This document shows, piece by piece, positions 33,286-38,980 of a DNA stretch of 38,980 nt (its first letter is position 1; each line of letters starts with the position of its first letter). A program made the position numbers and the translations under genes. Under the pieces are notes generated by a model. The model had not been told where the DNA came from. It did no database searches and was given only the letters and a program-made list of their open reading frames with translations. Origin of the DNA: Cohaesibacter sp. (GTDB lineage Bacteria > Pseudomonadota > Alphaproteobacteria > Rhizobiales > Cohaesibacteraceae); the NCBI GenBank assembly GCA_025800105.1, contig JAOXSG010000753.1:1-38980 (forward strand), read 5' to 3'.

Positions 33286-34383
33286 ATGGGTTTCAAATGC
33301 GGTATCGTGGGACTGCCCAATGTCGGCAAATCCACCCTGTTCAACGCCCTGACCAAAACCGCAGCCGCACAGGCCGCCAATTATCCCTTCTGCACCATCG
33401 AGCCCAATACGGGCGATGTCGCCGTGCCTGACACCCGCATGACGAAAATCGCCGCCATTGCAGGCTCCAAGGAAATCATCCCCACCCGCCTGACCTTTGT
33501 CGATATTGCAGGTCTTGTGCGTGGTGCCTCCAAAGGCGAAGGCCTTGGCAATCAGTTTTTGGCCAACATCCGCGAAGTGGATGCCATCGTCCATGTGTTG
33601 CGCTGTTTTGAAGATGACGACATCACCCATGTTGAGGGCAAAATCGACCCGGTGACCGATGCAGAGACCGTCGAAACCGAATTGATGATCTCTGATCTGG
33701 AAAGTCTGGAGCGCCGCGTCACCGCCTTGCGCAAAAAAGGGCAAACCGGCGATAAAGAAGCCAAGGCACAAGCCGCCCTGATGGATCGCATTCTGGAATT
33801 GCTCCATGACGGCAAGCCTGCCCGTATGCTGGACACCTCCCCCGATGAGCTAAAAGCGGTGCGTGAGCTGAACCTGCTCACCACAAAGCCCGTTCTCTAT
33901 ATCTGCAATGTTGATGAGGAAAGCGCGGGAACAGGCAATGCCTTCTCTACCGCCGTTGAGGACATGGCAAAGAAACAGGGCGCCGGAGCCGTGGTCATTT
34001 CTGCCGCCATTGAGGCCGAAATCTCCCAGCTCGACAATGAAGAGCAGGAAGAATTTCTCGAAACATTGGGACTGGAAGAGCCGGGCCTCGATCGCATGAT
34101 CCGCGCGGGCTATGATCTGCTCCAGCTGATCACCTATTTCACCGCCGGACCAAAAGAAACCCGCGCCTGGACCGTCACCAACGGCTCCAAAGCCCCACAG
34201 GCCGCCGGGGTCATCCATACCGACTTTGAACGCGGCTTCATCCGCGCCCAGACCATTGCCTATAATGACTATGTCGAACTGGGCGGAGAAAGCCCCGCCA
34301 AAGAAGCAGGCAAAGCCCGCGACGAAGGCAAGGAATATGTGGTGCAAGACGGCGACGTCATGCTGTTCAAATTCAACACATAA
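33286..34383 (+). CDS. ychF: Redox-regulated ATPase YchF
   Basis: 365 residues, Obg-family P-loop protein that prefers ATP. P-loop GLPNVGKST (9-17), FVDIAGLVRGASKGEG (G3), the NVDE box in place of NKxD that explains ATP use, a coiled-coil insert (LESLERRVTALRKKGQTGD), and a C-terminal TGS domain (LQLITYFTAGPKETRAWTV, then GFIRAQTIAYNDYVELGG in pieces). Binds ribosomes and is linked to oxidative stress control. Last gene of the rplY-pth-ychF unit. Confidence 0.97.
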   Translation: MGFKCGIVGLPNVGKSTLFNALTKTAAAQAANYPFCTIEPNTGDVAVPDTRMTKIAAIAGSKEIIPTRLTFVDIAGLVRGASKGEGLGNQFLANIREVDAIVHVLRCFEDDDITHVEGKIDPVTDAETVETELMISDLESLERRVTALRKKGQTGDKEAKAQAALMDRILELLHDGKPARMLDTSPDELKAVRELNLLTTKPVLYICNVDEESAGTGNAFSTAVEDMAKKQGAGAVVISAAIEAEISQLDNEEQEEFLETLGLEEPGLDRMIRAGYDLLQLITYFTAGPKETRAWTVTNGSKAPQAAGVIHTDFERGFIRAQTIAYNDYVELGGESPAKEAGKARDEGKEYVVQDGDVMLFKFNT

Positions 34384-34407
34384 AAAGCGCCACAAAACAC
34401 AACACAA

Positions 34408-34447
34408 ACAGCCTCGATCCGATCAAGGATCTGAGGCTGTTTTTTTA
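34408..34447 (+). terminator. Rho-independent terminator of the rplY-pth-ychF operon
   Basis: Stem ACAGCCTC(-)GATCC / GGATCTGAGGCTGT (13 bp with a one-base bulge) followed by TTTTTTT. Confidence 0.9.
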
Positions 34448-34524
34448 TAGGACTGGCATAGCTCAGGACCCCATCAGCACCCCAAGACAAGCACCCCCGT
34501 TTAAATGGCCACACCTCGCTGATA

Positions 34525-34902
34525 TCAGTCTTGCAAGGCGCGGTCATAAGTCAGGCGGGCGTCTTTGACCACGTCCATTTGCTCGTGAGACCAATAGACC
34601 AAAGGCTTGAGGCTGGAAAGCAAATCGCGGCCCAATGGCGTTAAGCCATAAGAAACAGCAACAGGCGGCCCCGGATCCACATCACGGGTGAGATAGCCAT
34701 CACGCTGAAGCGCGCGCAAATTCTCAGTCAGGACGCTTTGGGTCACATCGCCAATGCAGCGCTTTAAATCGCCAAAGCGCTTTGGCTCATCCTCCAAAGC
34801 CAGAATAATAATCATCCGCCATTTGCCCGTCACATTGGACAACACAGAGCGAATACAACAATTTGACGCTTCGGCCTTATTGGCCACACCGATGGGCAAC
34901 AT
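34525..34902 (-). CDS. HxlR family transcriptional regulator
   Basis: 125 residues. Winged helix of the HxlR/YodB type: NVTGKWRMIIILAL, RFGDLKRCIGDVTQSVLTENLRALQRDGYLTR in pieces, and YGLTPLGRDLLSSL. Two adjacent cysteines near the N terminus (SNCCIRS, Cys15-Cys16) lie where YodB/HypR/QorR-type members have their redox-sensing cysteine, so it may sense quinones or electrophiles. It is divergent from the double SnoaL gene, its probable target. The ATG at 34902 lacks a clear ribosome site. Confidence 0.9.
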   Translation of the reverse strand: MLPIGVANKAEASNCCIRSVLSNVTGKWRMIIILALEDEPKRFGDLKRCIGDVTQSVLTENLRALQRDGYLTRDVDPGPPVAVSYGLTPLGRDLLSSLKPLVYWSHEQMDVVKDARLTYDRALQD

Positions 34903-34980
34903 AAGAAAATCCAGTAGATAATCAATACTTATTCCACAATAGCAACTGATATCAACTCTGACAAGTCCTTGATTTTCAAT

Positions 34981-35020
34981 AAAGTATCCTTGACCATACC
35001 AAGTTATTTTAAAGTACCTA
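34981..35020. promoter_or_regulatory. Direct repeats in the hxlR-SnoaL intergenic region
   Basis: AAAGTATCCT at 34981 and AAAGTACCTA at 35011 are 30 bases apart in the AT-rich gap between the divergent genes, a plausible HxlR operator. The 219-base gap holds no other feature I can support. Confidence 0.3.
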
Positions 35021-35121
35021 ATTGATATGTGGTAGCAAATTCATACTATATAGCCAAACGAAACCAACAACAGCTTTAAACAGCATCGCTAAAAAAGCAT
35101 GGCTTAAAGAAGGATAGCATT

Positions 35122-35892
35122 ATGACACCCAAAGAACTGGTTTTAGCCCTTTTCATGGCAGCCTTTGTGGACCATGACCCGCAAGCTGCAAAAGAGATGG
35201 TCAGCCCTGACTATATCCAGCATAACCCACAGGTACAGACCGGAGCAGAGGGCCTTGCCACCTTAATTCCCATTGTCGAAAAATCAGGCATGAGCGTGAA
35301 AACACACCGCGTCATTACAGAAGGTGACATGGTGGTGCTGCATAACACTTACGAAAATGCAGATGCTTTTGGCGCGCCCTCCCTCGCCGCTTTTGATATT
35401 TTCCGCGTCAAGGATGGCAAAGTCGTGGAACATTGGGACAATCTGCAAGCAGTGCCAGACAAAACGATGTCCGGTCGCGGCATGACAGATGGCGCAACAA
35501 AAATCATCGACCGCGATAAAACAGAAGAAAACAAAGAGCTTGTGCTGGGCTTTGTCCGCGATGTGCTAGGCGGTGCCGCCCCGCAAAATGTCACCAAATA
35601 TATGGACCCCAAAGTCTATATGCAGCATAACCCCTCCATTGCCGATGGGCTGGCCGGGCTGCAAGCTGCGATCAAAGCCTTTGCCGATCAGGGACAGGTC
35701 ATCACCAAATTCGAGCCACAATTTGCTGTGGCAGAGGGCAATTTCGTCTTCGTGGCCACCGATGCCACAATGGGCGGCAAGCCTTGGGCCTTTTTCGATC
35801 TCTGGCGCGTGGAAAAGGGAAAAATCGTCGAACATTGGGACGTAGTCTCCCCCATTCCCGCCCAAATGGCCCATAAAAACGGCAAATTCTAA
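35122..35892 (+). CDS. Double SnoaL-like (NTF2-fold) protein
   Basis: 256 residues made of two tandem SnoaL-like domains. The halves align: PDYIQHNPQVQTGAEGL with KVYMQHNPSIADGLAGL, and FDIFRVKDGKVVEHWDNLQAVP with FDLWRVEKGKIVEHWDVVSPIP in pieces. The family includes polyketide cyclases and small-molecule isomerases; the His in YxQHNP and the HWD are the usual cavity residues. Single-domain relatives are about 125 residues, so this is a fusion or duplication. It has AAGGA upstream and is divergent from hxlR, suggesting induction by a reactive compound. Confidence 0.88.
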   Translation: MTPKELVLALFMAAFVDHDPQAAKEMVSPDYIQHNPQVQTGAEGLATLIPIVEKSGMSVKTHRVITEGDMVVLHNTYENADAFGAPSLAAFDIFRVKDGKVVEHWDNLQAVPDKTMSGRGMTDGATKIIDRDKTEENKELVLGFVRDVLGGAAPQNVTKYMDPKVYMQHNPSIADGLAGLQAAIKAFADQGQVITKFEPQFAVAEGNFVFVATDATMGGKPWAFFDLWRVEKGKIVEHWDVVSPIPAQMAHKNGKF

Positions 35893-35904
35893 CCCACAAC
35901 CCGC

Positions 35905-35954
35905 GCCCATCCCATCAGCTCACCAGTCCCCACACGAGGGCTGGTGGGATGGGC
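35905..35954. terminator. Bulged hairpin after the SnoaL gene
   Basis: CTGGTGGGATGGGC (35941-35954) pairs with CACCAG (35921-35926) and GCCCATCC (35905-35912), leaving an 8-base bulge. No T-run follows. It resembles a decayed relative of the 137-bp palindromes, since a TTAGGAC follows as in copies A and C. Confidence 0.45.
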
Positions 35955-35964
35955 ACGCAAAAGC

Positions 35965-35987
35965 TTAGGACATAGACTCATAAATCC
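35965..35987 (+). repeat. Short dispersed repeat, copy near the SnoaL gene
   Basis: TTAGGACATAGACTCATAAA followed by TCC; close to the copy at 3192-3213. It lies just after the bulged hairpin. Confidence 0.55.
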
Positions 35988-36085
35988 CTTTTTCTCTTCG
36001 CCCCCAGCTTCTTTCCCGTTAAAAATCTTTGTAAGATATGCAGCCAAAGACATTTGGCACATTGAGAAAAGAAACTAGATAGCTG

Positions 36086-37021
36086 ATGGGCAACATAACC
36101 ATTCTTGATGGCGGCTTGGGCCGTGAATTAACGCGCTTTGGGGCAGAATTAAAACAGCCTCACTGGTCAGCCGAGACTTTGATGACCAAGCCAGACGCGG
36201 TCAAACGCACCCATCAGGCCTTTTTTGAGGCAGGCGCCAGCATTGCCACAACGGCCAATTATGCCGTCATTCCGTTCCATATCGGGCAAGAGTTATTCGA
36301 TACAAGAGGGGCAGAGCTGGCCGCTCTCTCTGGCAAGCTGGCACGCGAGGCAGCAATCGATGCCAACGCAAAAAGCGCAGGGTTAAAAACAACTCAAATG
36401 AAAGAGGTCAAAGTGGCGGGCTGCCTGCCTCCTGCCTGCGGCTCTTACCTGCCAGAGCGTTTCGAGCCAGAGGCCGCCCGTGATATTTTGAGTATTTTGG
36501 TCAAAAGCCTAGAACCCTATGTCGATATCTGGCTGGCAGAAACCATGAGCAGCCTTAAAGAAATGCGCATAACGGCGCAAGCTGTCGCCCAAAGTGACAA
36601 ACCCCTTTGGATATCCTGTAGCCTGCGCGATGAAAGCCCAACCCCCAATCCTCAATTGCGCTCTGGCGAAAGTGTGAAAGAGGCAGCCGAGCTTGCAGCA
36701 ACGCTGGGAGCCAGCGCCCTTTTGTTCAATTGCTCCCTGCCAGAAGTGATGGAAGACGCCATCCTCACAGCCCGCAAAAGCCTTGCCCAAAGCAACCCTG
36801 CCATTCCATTGGGGGTCTATGCCAATGGCTTTGCACCAAAACCACGCGAGGGCGCGGCCAATGAAAGCCTTGCCCAAATCCGAGAAGAGCTGGACGCCTC
36901 ATCCTATCTTAAATGGGCAGAAATCTGGGTCAAAGCAGGGGCAAGCCTGATTGGCGGATGCTGCGGCATCGGCACCGAGCATATCCAGCACTTACACACC
37001 CACTTTTGCGAAAAAACATAG
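36086..37021 (+). CDS. Homocysteine S-methyltransferase family protein
   Basis: 311 residues, a single zinc-dependent (beta/alpha)8 barrel. N-terminal ITILDGGLGRELTRFG, the segment GASIATTANYAVIPFH, and zinc cysteines in LLFNCSLPE (Cys216) and LIGGCCGIG (Cys292, Cys293). These enzymes move a methyl group from S-methylmethionine or a betaine to homocysteine. The absence of cobalamin or folate domains separates it from MetH. Ribosome site is weak. Confidence 0.92.
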   Translation: MGNITILDGGLGRELTRFGAELKQPHWSAETLMTKPDAVKRTHQAFFEAGASIATTANYAVIPFHIGQELFDTRGAELAALSGKLAREAAIDANAKSAGLKTTQMKEVKVAGCLPPACGSYLPERFEPEAARDILSILVKSLEPYVDIWLAETMSSLKEMRITAQAVAQSDKPLWISCSLRDESPTPNPQLRSGESVKEAAELAATLGASALLFNCSLPEVMEDAILTARKSLAQSNPAIPLGVYANGFAPKPREGAANESLAQIREELDASSYLKWAEIWVKAGASLIGGCCGIGTEHIQHLHTHFCEKT

Positions 37022-37180
37022 ACCTAAAAAGCAGCCAGCAGAGTGCGATAATCCCCTTTCACACCCCCATTAAGCCTAAGCAAAAAGCCTTGCATTTTTA
37101 TTTTGACGTATTTGGTCAAAAAGTGCTTCACTTTCTTGCATAAAAGGCTGACCAGATCATCGTCATAAGGGGAAGGCACC

Positions 37181-37801
37181 TTGCTTGAATTATATTTCGC
37201 GCCAAACACCATTTCCATCGCAATTGCCATCGCGCTGGAAGAAAGCGGCTTGGACTATCGCACCAAAGCCATCAATTTTGCCGCATCCGAGCAAATAAGC
37301 GAGCCTTATGCCAGCCTCAATCCCAAAGGGCGTGTGCCCACATTGGTGACCGAGCATGGCCCCTTAACCGAGACTGGCGCAATTTTGGAATATATCCATA
37401 GCCTTGCCCCACAAAAAGGCCTTGTGCCAGCGGATGCCCTTGCCAGCGCCAAAATGCGCGAAGCCATGTTCTATTTTGCCTCCACAATGCATGTGAACCA
37501 CGCCCACAAATTGCGCGGCGCGCGTTGGGCCGATAAAGAGGCAAGCTGGGAAGATATGCGCGCCAAGGTCGCCCAAACCATGACCGCCTCTTGCGACTAT
37601 GTAGAGAAAAATCTCATCAAAGGCCCTTATATTTTGGGAGAGACTTTCTCCCTCGCAGACCCATACCTTTATATGATCTCAACATGGGCAACAGGCGATG
37701 GGGTGGATCTTTCACGCTTTCCCAAATTGCTGACCCTAATGGCAGAAATGGAAAAACGCCCCTCAGTGCAAGCCGTTAAAGCGGCCAAAATGCTCTCTTA
37801 A
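37181..37801 (+). CDS. Glutathione S-transferase family protein (TTG start)
   Basis: 206 residues. Begins at TTG 37181, right after AGGGGAAGGCACC; no ATG is available and the family N terminus (LELYFAPNTISIAIAIALEE) starts there. The thioredoxin-like half contains the cis-Pro GRVPTLV and GPLTETGAILEYI; the helical half has the SLADPYLYMISTWA motif. Ser in place of Tyr at the catalytic area suggests a beta-class-like enzyme. Copy D of the palindrome starts four bases after its stop codon. Confidence 0.9.
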   Translation: MLELYFAPNTISIAIAIALEESGLDYRTKAINFAASEQISEPYASLNPKGRVPTLVTEHGPLTETGAILEYIHSLAPQKGLVPADALASAKMREAMFYFASTMHVNHAHKLRGARWADKEASWEDMRAKVAQTMTASCDYVEKNLIKGPYILGETFSLADPYLYMISTWATGDGVDLSRFPKLLTLMAEMEKRPSVQAVKAAKMLS

Positions 37802-37804
37802 AGA

Positions 37805-37941
37805 CCCTGACTTAAACGTCCTTGGCCTAGCCCTCTCCCCCACCCAACCACCCGTCATGGTACCCTAGTGGGTGGTTGGGTGGGGGAGAGGGCTGGAAAT
37901 GTAGCCTAAAAGCCTCATTCTGAGGCTTTTAAATCGGGCAA
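37805..37941 (+). repeat. 137-bp nested palindromic element, copy D
   Basis: Central stem perfect over 25 bp (37829-37853 with 37870-37894); second hairpin AAAAGCCTCA / TGAGGCTTTT (37908-37930). It differs from copies A-C at several stem positions, each change matched on the opposite arm. The right end reads AAATCGGGCAA. Confidence 0.85.
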
Positions 37942-37965
37942 GTGATACAAAACCGGAGACTGACC

Positions 37966-38826
37966 ATGACCATGAAACAAGAAGTGGTGGGACAAGGCAT
38001 TGTGCGCCTGAGCGCCAAAAAGAAAGGGCCAGTCATTGGTGTTGTCTGCAATGTGCATGGCAACGAATTATGCGGCCGCAAGGCGGTGCATCGCATCTTG
38101 TCAAATTATGAGATAGAGCGCGGAACCTTGGTGCTGATTGATGGCAACCCCAACGCCGCCTTGCTTGGCAAACGCTATGTGAACGCAGACATGAACCGCA
38201 TGTTCACGCCAAAGCAATTGGATAAGAAAAACCCCAAGCAGGATTTAAAACGCGCTCAATATCTGGCCAAAAGACTGCCCAAGCTTGGCCTTGATCAGGT
38301 GATTGACTTTCACTCCACCACCAGCGAAACGCCCCACCCTTTCACGGTGAGTTTTCCGGGAACAAAAGAGATGACCTCTCTCTGCCCCGTGCCGCAAATT
38401 TTTGGCTGGAGCGGCATTGTCAAAGGCACCTTAATCGAATGGCTCTGCAATCAAGGCATCCCCGCCGTGGTGGTCGAAGCCGGACAGCATGAGGCCCAAA
38501 GCTCCATCGACGTGGCCGAGCAAACCCTGCTCTCCATCCTCTCTCACTTTGGCCTGATCACCCCCAAAAAGCCGATCAAATTCAAAAAGCCACCGCAATA
38601 TAAAGTGCTGGAACGGGTCATGATCGGCGATCATGATACTTTCAAATTCAAAAAAGACTATTCAAGCTTTGAAGCCCTCAAACCGGGCGAAACAATCGCC
38701 AAAGACAAAACCCAAATTTACAAAGCCCCCAATAAGAAGGGGCTGATGATGCTCATGCCCAGCACCCAAGCCCACATAGACAGAAAAATCTCCAGAGGCG
38801 CTTATTACCTAATGCAAAAGATCTGA
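37966..38826 (+). CDS. Succinylglutamate desuccinylase/aspartoacylase family protein
   Basis: 286 residues from the ATG at 37966 (CGGAG upstream). Zinc carboxypeptidase-like fold: VVCNVHGNELCG (His31, Glu34), YVNADMNRMF (Asp75, Asn77, Arg78), VIDFHSTTS (third zinc ligand His116) and VVVEAGQHE (catalytic Glu171). The C-terminal part (ERVMIGDHDTFKFKKDYSSF in pieces) is the beta-rich domain typical of aspartoacylases. Substrate probably an N-acyl amino acid, but not AstE for certain, as no arginine catabolic genes are nearby. Confidence 0.9.
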   Translation: MTMKQEVVGQGIVRLSAKKKGPVIGVVCNVHGNELCGRKAVHRILSNYEIERGTLVLIDGNPNAALLGKRYVNADMNRMFTPKQLDKKNPKQDLKRAQYLAKRLPKLGLDQVIDFHSTTSETPHPFTVSFPGTKEMTSLCPVPQIFGWSGIVKGTLIEWLCNQGIPAVVVEAGQHEAQSSIDVAEQTLLSILSHFGLITPKKPIKFKKPPQYKVLERVMIGDHDTFKFKKDYSSFEALKPGETIAKDKTQIYKAPNKKGLMMLMPSTQAHIDRKISRGAYYLMQKI

Positions 38827-38849
38827 GCCGGGGAGCTGTAAACAGCACA

Positions 38850-38883
38850 AAACAAACAAAAAGGCCGGTCAAAACCCGGCCTT
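38850..38883 (-). terminator. Rho-independent terminator for a minus-strand gene
   Basis: 8-bp stem AAGGCCGG / CCGGCCTT (38861-38868 and 38876-38883). The T-run (TTTGTTTG) follows on the minus strand, so it ends transcription coming from the right; it may also help the convergent aspartoacylase-like gene. Confidence 0.75.
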
Positions 38884-38927
38884 GGTGCTGGGGGATGCTG
38901 GTAGAGATACTGAGTTTATTTATGGCC

Positions 38928-38980
38928 TCAAGGCACAGACCAACCAATCCAGCCGCCATCACCAATCGTAAGATAGAGCA
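38928..38980 (-). CDS. 3' end of an unknown gene (start outside window)
   Basis: Only the last 16 codons are visible: LYLTIGDGGWIGWSVP then stop. The aromatic/Gly composition looks like coding sequence, and a minus-strand terminator lies 45 bases further on, which supports a real gene end. Another minus-strand frame is also open here, so this is tentative and no function can be given. Confidence 0.35.
   Translation of the reverse strand, partial: LYLTIGDGGWIGWSVP

Noticed and set aside
17920..37941. CRISPR array made of the repeated palindromes
   Set aside because: Copies are kilobases apart, in both orientations, without regular spacers or cas genes.
38753..38965. 70-codon minus-strand frame through the right-hand terminator
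   Set aside because: It runs through the terminator and into the aspartoacylase-like gene; the frame ending at 38928 fits the terminator better.
1..38980. tRNA or rRNA genes
   Set aside because: No cloverleaf with a T-loop consensus and no rRNA signature was seen on either strand by eye.

Overview
The window looks like chromosomal core DNA of an alphaproteobacterium, most likely of the Hyphomicrobiales (Rhizobiales). The evidence is gene order: uvrC-pgsA-moaD-moaE, rplY-pth-ychF, lgt-COG1565 methyltransferase-pgeF with a ubiK-like gene divergent from lgt, and ilvE divergent from a marR gene followed by an OmpR-type regulator and a histidine kinase. A palindrome at 20887-20933 also resembles the common intergenic palindromes of rhizobia. 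Base composition is moderate (roughly half GC by eye). A marine genus such as Cohaesibacter would fit, but this is a guess.

Layout. 1-816 is the 3' part of uvrB. 1104-7261 holds a Crp/Fnr-type regulator, a CcdA-like membrane protein with a secreted thioredoxin, a methyltransferase, an RlpA-like protein, a glyoxalase-II-like hydrolase and several small secreted or unknown proteins. 7275-9089 is a chemoreceptor whose periplasmic domain carries a CxxCH haem motif. 9243-14313 holds a secreted pentapeptide-repeat protein, RlmJ, a T2 ribonuclease, a GST, an AIM24-like protein and a Ca/Na exchanger. 14416-17919 is uvrC-pgsA-moaD-moaE. 18150-22448 is ilvE, marR and a two-component pair. 22597-30220 holds csaA, a TetR/COQ9-like gene, ubiK, lgt, a COG1565 methyltransferase, pgeF, an M24-fold protein without metal ligands, a lipoprotein and prs. 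30277-31660 is a very AT-rich insert with one gene, a TIR-domain protein that may act in phage defence. 31864-34383 is rplY-pth-ychF. The rest holds an HxlR regulator divergent from a double SnoaL protein, a homocysteine S-methyltransferase, a TTG-start GST, an aspartoacylase-like enzyme and the end of an unknown gene.

The most notable non-genic feature is a family of about 137-bp nested palindromes (four copies: 17920, 19926, 22450, 37805). Each starts within a few bases of a stop codon, one is inverted, and arm differences between copies are compensated on the opposite arm, so base pairing appears to be conserved. A second short dispersed repeat (five copies, core GACRTARACTCATAAATCC) sits at gene edges and flanks the ccdA-like gene. 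The best candidates for something undescribed are this palindrome family, the isolated TIR gene with its upstream dyads, and an intrinsic-terminator-like hairpin directly in front of the rplY ribosome binding site.

No tRNA, rRNA, CRISPR array, transposase, phage gene or replication origin was recognised.
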